DNA of 64,000 nt from Cyathus striatus (GCA_025738555.1 JAOVFP010000004.1:4836001-4900000), one strand, 5' to 3'. Counted from the first letter of the stretch, positions 33,735 through 46,585 are shown. Notes: generated from the sequence alone by a model not told the origin. A program made the numbers and translations.

Positions 33735-36700
33735 ATGGATTAAAAGCATTACTCAATAGTGGAAGTACAGGAACATGTATTGATCAAAAGTTTGTAGAAA
33801 ACAATCGTATCACAACAAAGAAACTACTATGACCTACCCCTGTGTACAATGCTGATGGAACTCTCAACAGTGATGGAGCTATCACCGATTACATTGAATT
33901 AAAAGTCTGACTCGGAAGACATGTAGAAATCATTCTGTTTGCTGTTTCTAATCTTGGAAAAGCTTCCATGTTTATTGGTCACGATTGGCTTAAAATTCAT
34001 AATCCGGAGATAGATTGGAAGGAAAATACAATTAAATTCACACACTGTCCAATAGAATGTACTCCGCTGATTAATACAATGAACCCAGAGGAAGACAAAT
34101 CGGATTTAGATGAACCAATTAATCTAGAAACAGACGATCGAATCATAGCAGTGAACTTATTCAAACAAATTGAAATAAGAGCATTCCAAACAACCACCTC
34201 TAGGATAGCTGAAGCACAAAATCAGCAGAAACCAAAGAAGCACTGGAAAGAAACAATTCCAATGTATTATCATAAGTTCGAAAAAGTATTCATGAAAGAA
34301 TCATTTGATAAACTTCCACCATGATAACCATGGGATCATGCTATTGAACTTTTACCTGGGTCTACGTCATTCGATTGTAAAATTTATCCATTAAATCTGG
34401 ATGAACAGAAACAACTCGATGAATTCCTAGATGAAAACCTTAATTCCGGATGCATCTGACCTTCGAAATCACCTTGGGCATCTCCATTCTTCTTTATTAA
34501 AAAGAAAGATGGCTCACTTTGACCAATCCAAGATTATCGAAAATTAAATGAAATAACAGTTAAAAATAGATACCCTTTACTGTTAACTCAAGAACTAGTA
34601 GATAAATTAAAAAAGGCACGATACTTTACGAAATTGGATATTTGATGGGGATACAACAATGTCTGAATCAAAGAAGGAGATGAGCAATATGCAGCATTCC
34701 AAACAAATCAAGGATTATTCGAACCCTTAGTCATGTTCTTCAGCCTTACCAACTCTCCAGCTACTTTCCAAACCATGATGAATGACATTTTCAGAATGGA
34801 AATTAATGAAGGAACGGTAATTGTCTATATGGATGATATTCTTATCTTTATAGAAACCTTAGAGGAGCATCGAAAAATGGTAAAATGTGTTCTTAGAAAA
34901 TTAGAAGAATATGAACTATACCTTAAACCGGAAAAATGCTTCTTCAAAAAGGCTGAAGTTGAATACCTTGGACTTATTATTTCTAAGAATTCTGTATGAA
35001 TGGATTCTGAAAAAGTTAAGGCAATAGTTGATTGGCCAGTTCCAAACAATAAAAGAGAACTCCAACAATTCTTAGGATTCATCAATTTTTATTGATGATT
35101 TATTGAAGGATTTGCTAAGATTGCCAAACCACTTCATGAACTCACAGAAAAGAATGAATGGAAATGGGAATTATCGCAAGCCCTTGCATTCTCTCAACTT
35201 AAGGATCAGATCATATCGGCACCAATATTAGCTATGCCAAATGATGATGGAAAATATCGAGTAGAGGCTGATTCATCAGATTTTGCAAATGGAGCTATCT
35301 TATCTCAGGAACAACCAGATGGAAAATGGAAACCAATCACCTTCTTATCCCATGCATTAAGTCCAACAGAGCAAAATTACGAGATCTATGATAAGGAAAT
35401 GCTTGCTATAATGAGAGCATTAGATACTTGGTGACAATATCTTTTAGGAGCTAAGCAAATCTTTGAAATATGGACTGATCATAAGAACCTCCAATATTTT
35501 AGGAAGCCACAGAAATTAAACCGACATCAGGCAAGATGGAATACAGAATTACAAGAATTCTATTACACATTACATCATAAACCAGGCAATCAAATGATCA
35601 AAGCGGACCTATTATCACGAAGAGCAGGACACAACCAGGGAGATCAAGACAATGAAGATCTTATATTACTTAAACTGGAACATTTTAGACAGACTTACAA
35701 AGTCCATGGAGAAGATGAAGAAATCATGGAACAAATTCGTAAATCTAGAAAAAATCAAGACAAAGAAGTAATTAAGATGCTTAATCTTAAATCTAAGGAT
35801 TGGATTGAATCACAGGAAGATATTATCACATGGAAGGATCGTGTTTACATACCTAAAAATGCCAAACTAAGGGAATGTATAATTAGACTCTGTCATGACT
35901 CAGAAATATCAGGACATCAAGGAGAATACAAAACAATGGAGCTTATCACAAGAGATTACTGGTGGCCCAGACTCATGGTGGATATAAAGAAATATGTATC
36001 TGGATGTGAAGCATGCCAAAGAACAAATATTCATAGATCCGCTCCAGTCGGAAAACTTATTCCGAACAGTATACCTGAACACCCCTGGCATACCGTATCT
36101 ATAGATTTTGTGGGACCACTTCCATTATCTGAAGGTTATGATTTTCTTATGGTAGTTGTTGATCAATTCACAAAAATGGCAGCATTTGTACCATGCAACA
36201 AAGAAATCAATAGTGCAGGAGTTGCAGAAAAATATCTTCAAAACATATTTAAACATTATGGAATCCCAAAAAGAGTTATTAGTGATCGAGGATCTCAATT
36301 CACTTCATTTTTCACTAAGGAATTGACAAAACAACTCAGAGTTCGCATGAATCTATCGACAGCTTACTGACCCCAAACCAATGGACAAACAGAAAGGGTA
36401 AACCAAGAAATAGAACAATATATGCGAATTTACGTAAATTACGATCAAGACGATTGGGCCCGAAAAACAGATGTTTGTCAATTTAATTATAACAATACCA
36501 TTCATAGGACAACCAGATACACTCCATTTTATTTAATGTATGGATACCATCCATATACAGGTATTAAACCATCAGGGAAAACAAGAGCCATAGGAGTTGA
36601 AGAATTTGTCAAAACAATGGAAAAGGCAAGAGAAAATGCAAAGGCAGCCTTATCCTTGGCAAACGAAACAATGGGACGCTATTATGATAAACATCGTAAA

Positions 36701-37155
36701 GAAGCACCCGAATATCAAATTGGCGATAAGGTTTACCTAGAAGGAATTAATATTAAATCTGATCGACCAGTTTCAAAATTAGATGATAAACGTTATGGAC
36801 CCTTTAAAATTATTGAAAAGGTAGCACCATCTGTCTATAAACTTGAATTACCAAAATCATGGAATAGAAAGAATCCGACCTTTAACATGGAATTATTATC
36901 TAAATTTATACCAGCTAAATATCCATCGCAACAAAAACCTAAACCTCCACCCACTATTCTGGTTGACAATCAGGAACAATATGAAGTAGAGGCTATTTTA
37001 GCATGGAAAGGAACCAAAAACGTGTCTTATATAAAATTAAATAGAAGGGTTACTCAATGGAAGACTGCACTTGGGAACTGATCGACGCATTAACAGGAGC
37101 CAAGAGTTTACTCAATAAATTTCATCAGGAACATCCAGAAGCTCTAAATATATAA
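33735..37155 (+). pseudogene. pol: Gypsy-2 pol, interrupted by TGA codons
   Basis: In order: protease (LLNSGSTGTCID, catalytic Asp changed to Asn), reverse transcriptase (FFIKKKDGSL, YMDDILIFIETL), RNase H (VEADSSDFANGAIL), integrase (HDSEISGHQGEYKTMEL, SIDFVGPLP, SDRGSQFTS) and a chromodomain remnant that ends WELIDALTGAKSLLNKF in a shifted frame. At least ten in-frame stops are TGA at positions where the family has arginine (for example I-stop-PSKSPW, L-stop-PIQDY, NFY-stop-stop-FIEG, TAY-stop-PQTNG). One stop pair near 34321 fits CGA-CAA. The element is dead. Confidence 0.9.
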
Positions 37156-37374
37156 ATATATGATGTTCCTTTACCAAATTCATTATTCCAAACTACTATC
37201 ATGTTTTCAGATGAAGTAATTCTCATTCTTTACTGCCTCGTCATTCTCTCCTCCTGCCTCGCTGTTTTTCTTATCAGCAAATACCTCCCAATCCTCCTTC
37301 TTTTTATCTGCAACTATTACTACCCCTGACGATCATGAAAATGTCATGAGGACACGACCTTTAAAGGGGGGTAA

Positions 37375-37763
37375 TGTTAGGATTTCACATCTTATCTTAT
37401 CTAATCTGTATAACTTATCTTATCACAGTCACCTGATATATATCACATGACAATGAATGCGGACACCATGCATATCAACATGCATTATTCATCAAGACTA
37501 TGGGCACAGTCCACAGTTCGGCCATGCTTGTTACATATGTAGTACATGAGTTTGCACAGTAGAAGCACAGTAAACATGTGTTATAGTGTAGGTTAGATTA
37601 CATGCAGTTTCCTCATGGACTTTCATTATAAATACAGTCATTTTAGTTAGATATTCCTTATTCTTGTGCTAGTTTATTCCAGACAAGCAATAAGATTCAT
37701 TTTTCTTTCTTTTCTCTTCGTGTTTGAGTTCAACTTCGAGTTTTTGCTTGTCTGTCGCTAACA
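37375..37763 (+). repeat. Gypsy-2 3' LTR
   Basis: 389 bp, collinear with the 5' LTR. Differences cluster in three short spots (near 37450, 37497 and 37520), plus two single CpG-type changes. Confidence 0.95.
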
Positions 37764-38725
37764 GGAGGTTCTTTGTAATAAGTGGAACCAATTTGCTGTA
37801 TTGGTTGGTGTTCCTGAGGACAGCAGACTGAATCTCAGTAATGGTTGGATAGCATGCTTTAAGGATAGGAATGGCTTGAAGGAGATGAGGTGACATGTGG
37901 AAGCAGCTTCAGCAAATGCTGAAACTGTGGAGTGAGAGTGGAAAAGGGTGCAAGAATTGATACAAGAGAGTGGATACCAGCTGCATGATATTTTCAATAT
38001 GGATGAAACCAGCCTTTTTTATGTGTATGTACCTGCCAGACCCTGCTGCAGATATGTTATCTAACCTGTTTCTTTAGAATGGTACTGGATAGAGGTCTGA
38101 CAGACACAAAACAAGCAGGAGTAAAAGGCAGAAAAGTCTGGTTGACATATGCACTCACATCCAATGCTGATGGCTCCAAAAAATTCCCACCTTTCATTAT
38201 AGGAAAGGCTGCTTGCCCTTGAGCTTTCAAGAAAAAAACTGGTGAACAACTTGGCTTTTACTATTGCAATAATGTGAAAGTGTGGATGACTGCCAAACTG
38301 TATTAGGAGTGGATTCAGCAATGGGATAGCAGCCTTCACCCAGAAGATTGAAACATACTTCTCCTTCAGGATAATTTCTCTGATCACATTGATCCCAATG
38401 GTCTTTGAAGGATTTGAGTTGAAAACTTTGAGCCCAACCTTACTGTGCATGTTCAGCCAAAAGACCAAGGAATTATCAGGTGCTTCAAGGTTCACTATTG
38501 TGCTAGGTTCATTCAGCAATCAGTTGATCATTATGATGAGGGTATTACCCCTTCCAATATTTATGACCTCAACCAGCTGCAGGCTATGCAAATAGCAGAT
38601 GAAGCATGGTGTGATGTAGACATGACTACCATTTGGAATTGCTGGTGTAAGGTAGGTATCTTACCTGAAATGAATGCAACTTCATCATCTGCACCCCAGC
38701 CATTAATCCCAGTTTCATTCCTAAT
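37764..38725 (+). pseudogene. pogo transposase, central DDE part
   Basis: Continues the transposase after Gypsy-2: NGWIACFKDRNGLKEM, IFNMDETSLFY (first catalytic Asp region), an intron of about 50 bp, then KGRKVWLTYALTSNADG, LLLQDNFSDHIDPNG and FEPNLTVHVQPKDQG (second and third acidic region). This is the CENP-B/pogo DDE-1 domain. Several stops and R to C, Q or H changes indicate CpG decay. Confidence 0.8.
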
Positions 38726-39380
38726 TGTCATGACTGTGCCCCTAGCCTGACTTGGCAGCAGAGTATGAGGGGGTGACTGTGGAGAAGTGAGGGGTGAGTA
38801 AGAGACAAGAGCAGAGAAGGTGACTCAGGGGATAGGACCTCAGCTTCAGCTTATGTTCTGCACCCCTGGGATTCCCAGTCCTAGATTTCAGAGTAAGGGC
38901 AAGCCCTTCAGAAAAGACAAGAGACAAGAGATGGAACTCAAGTCAGACAAGAGGTGAGAATGTAGTTTAATATGAAATTGAGGGCTAAGTACAAATCAAG
39001 TACTACTTAAATACTGGAGACTCAGAGTAAGTAAAGGCTGCTGGTCAAGGCCAGTGGAGAAGTACAGTCAGGGTAGGCATACTTAGAATGAAGACTATAA
39101 CTAATTAAACATAATAAAACACATTGGAGAAGTGAGCACATATGGCAGTGTAAGGTGAAACAGATAGTGGCACACTTAGGAATGATAAGTGACTCACTAT
39201 GAATGTATACTACAACTACTGAGGGGATGGCTCAGTAGAACAGAGGAAAGGAAACAAGAGTAATCTATGTACAGTAAGCAATAAGTAATAATAAAGATGT
39301 AATCAAAGTCCAGAGTAAACAAAGGAAAATGGTAGAGTAAGAGCATAGGAGTCCAGAGGTGGGTGATACAGGATATGACA
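38726..39380 (+). mobile_element. Solo LTR, family A, copy 3
   Basis: 655 bp, TGTCATGACTGTGCC...GGATATGACA, with the target duplication ctaat (38721-38725 and 39381-39385). It splits the C-terminal region of the pogo transposase. Confidence 0.9.
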
Positions 39381-39387
39381 CTAATTC

Positions 39388-39771
39388 ATGATACTTCATC
39401 CCAGATGGATTCAGTCTCTCATGCAGAAAGACTTGTTGAAAATGCACTTGGTGCACTTGTTGCTAACAGGTGCACTGCAGACAAGCAACCAAATGACAGT
39501 CGAGCCTCTGTTGAACCCCAAAGGTGAATCACATGCTTTGACAGAAACATCAGACAACAAAATCTATCAAGCTGTCATGGAATCAATTGCTGCTTGTCAG
39601 AAGCTAGAGGTAAATGGGGGTGATGATGTGGACCAGAATATTCAGGTGGAGCATTGTCCAACCCAGCATGATGTGCTTGCAGCTGCATCAACTATTAAGA
39701 AATACACTGAAGATATGAATGATCCTCTTTCCCACAAAGCTGATGTAATCTTGGACTCATTCAATTGACAG
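39388..39771 (+). pseudogene. pogo transposase, C-terminal tail
   Basis: An uninterrupted frame from LMQKDLLKMHLVHLL through LLNPKGESHALTETSDN to a stop after SFN. It matches the C-terminal acidic and helical tail of fungal pogo transposases and continues the frame broken by solo LTR A3. Confidence 0.65.
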
Positions 39772-40002
39772 CTTTGACTGATTTTTACAAGTAGTCATAA
39801 GCTATTTTATGTGTTCTTTCTTTGGTCTTTCTACTACTCTTTCACTTATATACATTTCTATAATTGCTATTCTTATGAATCATAAAAAATTGCCAAAATT
39901 GAAACTATTTCCTTTTTTGGAAGGTTACTCATAACTCATAAAGCCCATAAGTCATACACTGGGAAGTCCACTGAACCATATGAGATAAGAGAGGTTCAAC
40001 TG

Positions 40003-41140
40003 TATAAATAATAATAATATTGGGCTGTCACACAAATCTCAGTCAAAGGTAGCATGTAATAGCAAGCAATAGTAGCAACTGAGCAATGCTGTTATGATTT
40101 TTCTTTTCTTTCTTTTGTTTACAGTTAGTTTACTTTGATATATTTGGCACAACCATTGATGCCAAACACCTTCACTTTTACATAGATTTATTTATACTTT
40201 TGACTCATAATGACTTGCTCTAAGTCATTGTTTTACACTTACTTTTCTCATATTTCTGACTTGCTATAACTCACTTCAAGTCATTGTACTATACTTACTT
40301 TATTTTCACACTTCTTTTACTGTGCCTTATTAATTTGCAGCATTTACTTACTCATCTAGTTTATTATTAGTGCAAACCAGTTTGTATTTAAACAGTAGGA
40401 AGATGGGCTGTAGAGCTCAAGCTTCAGCTTAAAGAATACTACTGCATTCTTACTCAACTTAAGTCCCTTGGTTCTGTAATGAGACTTCTTTCAATACTGA
40501 TTTAACTTGTTCTTACAAACTTGTTGAATCATGTGATTTTCAGACTTGTATGATTTATGTCTTTGAACTAAACTGTAACAAATGCACCCCTCAATAATAT
40601 TTTGCTCAATGCACACACCCAATGCATATTGATCAAATATCAATATAGACCTTGATATATTTATTCAGTCTTTACTAGTGCACTGAACTTCTGTCATCCT
40701 ACTGGTCTTGTGTCCATTCTCACTATGTTATGTACTGCTGTGATGAAAACCAAGTCATGCTCTCTAGCCTTCTGAGTTCTCACACTTTGCATATATGATC
40801 ATATGATTATGGATTCTGTGGCTGGAGAGTCAAGTGAGCTACAAAGGAAGGAGCTTGTTTATATCCACAATTTATCTTCCTTGTGATAAGTACCATTAAC
40901 TGATGTACTGAGGGAAATTTTTGCAGCAACTTGTTGGTTATATGAACACTAGTAGGCCATATTTGGCAATGGCATGAGTGTAGTGATGATTAAGATTAGT
41001 AAATATATAAGCTGCTTTGGCACTATTTCACTGATCTCAAGTTTTTCACAAATCATAGAGCTGCTTGAGCAGAGGTACAACAAAACTTACAAAAGGGTAA
41101 GTAGCTGAAAAAATTCAGTGTTTGTCAGTGCACTTGGACA
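40003..41140. other. Degenerate AT-rich DNA, no gene
   Basis: Unique CpG-poor sequence right of the pogo element. No gene or repeat ends were seen. Confidence 0.35.
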
Positions 41141-41145
41141 GATAA

Positions 41146-41621
41146 TGTAGAAAACCTAGAGAACATCACTCAGCATTGGAACAATGGCTAGTATATTAGA
41201 TAAGTACCTAGAGAATGTCACTAGGTAACAGTAAGTAAAAGTACAAGATATGTAAACATATGAGAACTCACCTCAGTGTTGGAACAATGGCTGAGGTGTA
41301 CACATTACAGTATATGGTTTATATACACACTGAGTCCTTTACTTCATGATAACAGAGTAAACTACATAAATGGGAAAGTGTATGGCCAAGAGCATACTGT
41401 ACAGTATAGTAACAGTATAACACAAGTAAGTATTAGTACAGAAACAAAGGGCAGCATAGTGAAACAAAAGGATACAATATATACAATATATTACCTTGTC
41501 ATGCAACAAGCATATGACCTTGCGGGCAAGGTGGTGGCTGCTGAGTGAATGGGATGAGCGCAGTCTAATGGAAAGTGGGACATTGTGGACATGGAACTCA
41601 AGGGTGTTTGTATATCCAACA
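41146..41621 (+). mobile_element. Solo LTR, family B, copy 2
   Basis: 476 bp, TGTAGAAAACC...TATCCAACA, with the target duplication gataa (41141-41145 and 41622-41626). Shares its start, its end and the ctcacctcag...ggctgaggtg hairpin with copy 1. Confidence 0.8.
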
Positions 41622-42065
41622 GATAACACATTTGTCACACATCACATGGACCCTTGAACACTTGGTCATAATGGTACAGTAGTTGAAGCATAGAATCTAC
41701 TTTGATACTAAATGGTATAGAATGTAACAACCACTGCATGAATTGATATAATATATAGAGCAATTTTGCACTAATTTCTGCATTTAGATTTTTAAATTTC
41801 AAATCACCTTGCTTGCAAGATACTCTCTTGAGTGAAAATAGGTTGCATTTTTCAACCCACATGTGACTTCTCCCATGGTCATGTGTTCTTCTCTTTACAC
41901 TGTCTCTTGTCATTGTCAATGGTTTTCTTCTTTCTTGCTTTTCTCCATTAGTCCTGCTTGCTGAAATCTATTTGTCCCATGTTCTTTCTTCACTGACCCC
42001 ACTCCTGGTTCTTGTGACTTCCATTGTGCACTTATTAGTAAGTAGAATCAATACTACATAGATAA

Positions 42066-42217
42066 TGTTAGTAAGTACTATAGCTGATCTAATAGGGTTT
42101 GCTCACCTCAGTTCTCACAGAGAATAGTGACAACTGAAGAGAGCAAGACCTCTTGTAAACTACTTAAATACAAAGTAAAAATAAAGATCTCTATACTAAC
42201 TCATATTGAAACAACAG
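42066..42217 (+). mobile_element. Possible short LTR-like insertion
   Basis: About 152 bp starting TGTTAGTAAG and ending ACAACAG, with gataa on both sides (42061-42065 and 42218-42222). It contains ctcacctcag like family B. The terminal G is not canonical, so this is tentative. Confidence 0.35.
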
Positions 42218-42699
42218 GATAACCTTAGCAGCACTTTGCCTGCTGAAGTGCACATGGCACATCAATAGTACATGGATTGCATAAGTAACCCTCATGCTCT
42301 AATAGCACTTTCACTGGTGTGGAGGAGGATATTTGCTTGACAGTATCCTCTTGACAAAGAATTGTGTGAGTGGGTGGCACATCCATCCAACCCTTCAGAT
42401 CCAGTGAGCTCACATTAGAGAGAGAAAAGAGGGGGAATGCAAAGCTGACATTTTCAAAGTGTATGTATGACATTTATGTAGGTAAGTGACATGAGGTAAA
42501 CAACAGTATGTAAGGAGTGAGGTAACAGAAATGAAAAATACATTTTTGCCATGCAGGCAGAACACCTGCTCTACACTGGGCATGTCTCTTCCATCCTCAT
42601 CAACCTGCCACTCTCATGCAATTCTGAGTCCCATGACTATGCAGTTACCTTTTCCCCCTGGTGAATTGTCCTCCTCCTCCTGACATTAATCAACATGAT

Positions 42700-43070
42700 G
42701 ATTAGTGGCATCTGCATGTCACTGTCCTCTTCTCTCCATCCCCTCCCCTCTCAATGCAATCATTGGTGGGGTCTGCATACTATCATCTCATCCTCCTCTC
42801 TCTGTTGTCCCCTGCTATGTAATTGTTGGTGGGATCTGTGTACTATCACCCTTCTCCTCTCTCCATCCCCTCTCCCAGTCAATGCAATTGTTGGTGGTCT
42901 CTGTATACCATTGTTCTCCTCTCTCTGTCCTCTCCCTCAGTCAATGCAATTTTTGGTGAGGTCAGTGTACTGTTGTTCTCCTCCTCTCTCCAACCCCTCC
43001 TCTGGCAAATGTTAGTGGGATTGGTTGAACCTCCTCCTCTCTCTGTCCTCTCCCCCCACTAATGATGTGC
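42700..43070 (+). repeat. Minisatellite of about 63 bp
   Basis: Roughly six degenerate units, each with a pyrimidine-rich part (ctcctctctccatccc) followed by tcaatgcaattgttggtggg. The open frames across it follow from the repeat and are not taken as genes. Confidence 0.7.
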
Positions 43071-43150
43071 TTTTCCCTGTCTGTATTATGCTATTGCCAT
43101 CCTCCTCTCTTCATTACCCTCCCCCATTGATGGAGGTGATTGTTGGTGGG

Positions 43151-44858
43151 ATTATTGGTGGGATCAGTTGACTGGACTCAGTTTCTCTCATCTGATTTAT
43201 AGTTTTCAGGCATACTTTTGTCACCATTGGATTGTATATAGTGTATTTTATTTAGTCTACCTGATGTAACTATGCCCAACTACCTTGTCTATTTAACTCT
43301 CTTTCTTTCTTTGCTTTAATTTTCTCCCATTGCCTCTTGGTCTTTGCATCCAATCTCTCCAATCTGTCATCCTCTTCCATAGCTCATTGTCAATTTTATT
43401 GAATCTGCCTACTAAATGCAACCATTGAACTTCTTTTTGAACTTACTTATTGCCCACTTTGTGGAAATGCAGGTAACAGGGCTCTTATAAGCTATTTACT
43501 ACACTGTTAACCTAGTAGCAGTCTATACTATGGTTCCTCCTCCAGGTTATACTGTAACCCCACATGAAATAAATATCCTGCATAAATTAGACCCTCTGGT
43601 ATCTCTACCTTCAAGCAGGCATCACCATACTTATTATTAAACTCAGACTTGCATTTACTTACTAAAACACCAGGTGGTATAATTGACCTACATAAATATT
43701 TATTATTTACTTTCCTAATTAGTGCAAGCAAGGTTTCTGTCAATGCAGTCAACACTTCCCAGTCAGAATACTGTAATAATAAAATCAATTCATCACCTCT
43801 CTGGGTGCATGACATGCTGAACCATCAAATCCTTTCATTACTTTGGTAGATTCTTCATGACACACCAAAAATTTTCATCACTTTCACTAATTGGACTAGC
43901 AAAAAAAAAATTTAGATGAATTTAAGCCCAAAATTGCAAGTTTGAGCCTGGTAGGAAAAAAATTTTGAACCTGCTATTTTGTGTGACCATCTGAACCCCT
44001 TGTCATTTTTGAATGTGACATGTGACAAGCACCAAATTTCATTTCATCAAACAGGCATGTGATGCATGACTGATGATTTGATTTGATTATTACAGTATGT
44101 AGAAGTTGAAAATTTTCAGGTCACAATATATCTTAAGGAGATAAATTAAATAATATAATTGCAGATAATTGTTACTCTTCAATGAGTAGTACAACTTTGC
44201 TCTATAATACAAGTGAATCTGAGATGTGGTTACTGAGATCCATTCAAAATGGGTTTTCCCTGCCAAAATTACATGGATTATGGAGCAATCTGAGTTCCCT
44301 GCTGTTACATTTATGTATATTTAAAAAAGAGCATTGTATATATTGAATCATCATATATAAACATAATACATATTATTTTATGACAAGAGTTGCATGTGGA
44401 AAGAGGAATATTGAATAATGTGTCTGGCTTCAAGTTTCAGAAGAATCACAGAAGGACTACACAGGATAACCACTCCTTTGTACACCACTACTCCTTTGTA
44501 CAGTAGCACATTTCTCTAAAACCTTCACATGTATTACTTAATTCTGGGCATTATCCTGTATTGTGTAAGGTAGAGATTAACTACATATGTTATTCTTTAT
44601 ATATCTATTTCTGTTTAAATGGTGATGTTGATTTGGTGTGTTTTTGTGAAATTTTTGTGATTTTGACAATGCTGTTTTCTATGAATTTGTACACTTTTGG
44701 CTGATATAGAGCTTATTTTGCACTTGTACATACTTTAGATGCATGCTTGTATCATTTTATTCATGAAAGTCTATGTACTTATAGTGACAACAGCAAGAGA
44801 TCCTTCTTATCCCCCAAAATAGAACATGAGATGTCACAAAGTGTGACATCCCTGAAGG
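43151..44858. other. Degenerate DNA with one possible coding relic
   Basis: Mostly AT-rich sequence without recognisable genes. On the minus strand 43528-43815 is a 95-residue open frame with normal-looking composition (KVNNKYLCRSIIPPG, VEIPEGLIYAGYLF) that may be a fragment of an unidentified gene or element. Confidence 0.35.
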
Positions 44859-44866
44859 CCTGATGG

Positions 44867-45452
44867 TAGTGTTGCCACCACTTGGCTCCACTCAGCTTAG
44901 CTCAGCTTTTGTGGCTTAGGGTCATGGAGTTGCTCAGCTTTGAAAGTGGAGCTGCCTCTAGTCTATTTGCTTCTCTGGCTATGGCTCAGAAGCCACTCAG
45001 TTAGATATAGCTATAGCTCTGGAATCTAAACTAAAATAGGTATACTGTGGCCTAGCTGGGCTCTCAAAAAGCACTGTTATTGGCAATCTTACATACTTAC
45101 ATAATGTCTGGCGATTGGGTCAATAATAGAAAAATAATGCATAGTGAAAACTTAAAAAAGGAATGCAAAGAAACCTTTAGTTTCTTCATATAACACTTAC
45201 AGTACTTATTCAAATATCCATAGATGTGAAGAAGATTTATTTAATTTAAATTTGATAGATTGATTGTACATGAGCACAATACACAAGTGAGGAATATACT
45301 AAATATTATAATGTCACTTAAGCTACAGCTAAGTGGACTCATAGCTGCTCAGGAGCTCCTGGGAGTGCTTCTTAGCTGAGCTGGACCTGTTAGAGCCAGC
45401 TTAATTTTGGCTCAGTTCACTGGCTCAGCAACTTTCAAGCAGAGCAACACTA
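44867..45452. mobile_element. hAT-type MITE
   Basis: 586 bp with terminal inverted repeats TAGTGTTGC at both ends and a perfect 8-bp target duplication cctgatgg (44859-44866 and 45453-45460), the hallmark of hAT elements. The interior has many ctcagct motifs and no coding capacity. Confidence 0.85.
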
Positions 45453-45460
45453 CCTGATGG

Positions 45461-46583
45461 TGATCGTGGGAGTCACCAATCCCTATATGGTGTTTAGCGT
45501 GACATCACACAGTGTGACCAAAAGTGACCAAAATCTTGTCCCAGGATAAAACTGACACAGTGAAGTGAAATTCTGAGTGTCCCTCTTTATTCTTTCTGTG
45601 TAATAATGATATTTCATCTATTATAAGTCTTTCAATATATGTACTATGTCTAAATTATAAATATAAATGCTTAAATACATATTCCTTTCTTGTCACAACT
45701 TTGTCACAGGCTGAAAGTTGTCATTTAGAAGGGCCAAAGCATTGGGATATACATATCATATCATATATTTTTACATATATAACATGTTTTATAATCTTAT
45801 GTTGTTAACACTGCTATAAAATGAATTTTATGATATGCTCTGTGATGATCTAGTGATTATATGGCTAAAATATTGCTGAATTGAAGAACTAAAGAGATAT
45901 TTTACTATATCTGGTTAAATTAATTTTATAATCATAAACAGTAGTTCAAATGTAGTATAATAAAGCTTATTTTATGAATTTCTGCCAAGTTATCACTTGG
46001 AGGTAATGTTTAAGTGGTGTATATGTGGTATTTCCAAGTGTACCATGTTAATTTCCCACGCTCTTTGATACAGCGAAATTGCAACATCAATTGCTTCATG
46101 GAAACTTATTATTTTGATTAGTGATAGTGATATAAAGTGCTCAGCTACAACATATTAATAACATTATTGAGTCAGAATAATTATTAAGAAGAGAATGGCT
46201 ATCTAATGACGGTCTATAGTACAATTTGAGTGTATATTATACTAGTTTCTCATGCTATTTAGCAGGGCAAAACTTGTATCTACAGCCACTCATCAGAATC
46301 TCACTTTCACAGCTAGCTTTAATGATAAAAAGTACTCAGATTAAGTATTATAATAGAACTGTTGAGCCTGAATTTTTATTTTTTGAATTTTACCTGGAGA
46401 TCTTGTGTGTTACCTTGCATTATTGACTGGCTAAAGAAGGTCTCCCAAAATCCTGGCCCAACAGCCTTGTTCCATATGTTAAACTATATAACTTTTGTTA
46501 TCATGATTAGTGGATAAAGTGAAAATATGAAGACTGGGCACAATATTACTGATTTGATGCTTATTTTGGCAGAGAGGTTGGAC
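45461..46583. other. Degenerate AT-rich DNA, no gene
   Basis: No gene or repeat recognised. The short frame at 46226-46426 has no features. Confidence 0.35.
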
Positions 46584-46585
46584 TA

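Larger units (their letters stand above)
30952..37763 (+). mobile_element. Complete Ty3/gypsy element Gypsy-2, mutated
   Basis: A 6812-bp element with two 389-bp LTRs (30952-31340 and 37375-37763), each TGTTAGGATTTC...GCTAACA, and the target duplication ggagg (30947-30951 and 37764-37768). It sits inside the pogo transposase gene. The LTRs differ at about ten positions. Gag, protease, reverse transcriptase, RNase H, integrase and chromodomain are all recognisable in order. The frame is broken mostly by TGA codons at expected arginines. A purine tract (aaaggggggtaa) precedes the 3' LTR. Confidence 0.95.
29539..40002 (+). mobile_element. pogo-type DNA transposon carrying three nested insertions
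   Basis: Ends are CAGTCAAACCCCTCTTATC at the left and its inverted relative (GATAAGAGAGGTTCAACTG) at the right, each flanked by TA, as in Tc1/mariner-pogo elements. Removing the solo LTR at 30163-30516, Gypsy-2 and the solo LTR at 38726-39380, with their target duplications, leaves about 2.6 kb. A related subterminal sequence (actcataaag...cataagtcataca) lies near both ends in direct orientation. The transposase gene is broken by the insertions and by CpG-type changes. Confidence 0.85.

Noticed and set aside
34320..36370. Possibility that TGA is read as an amino acid in Gypsy-2
   Set aside because: CGA arginine codons are kept at other positions of the same frame, and the neighbouring genes use TGA as a stop, so mutation is simpler.
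42695..43062. Three overlapping open frames of 79-106 codons
   Set aside because: They follow the 63-bp minisatellite in all three registers.
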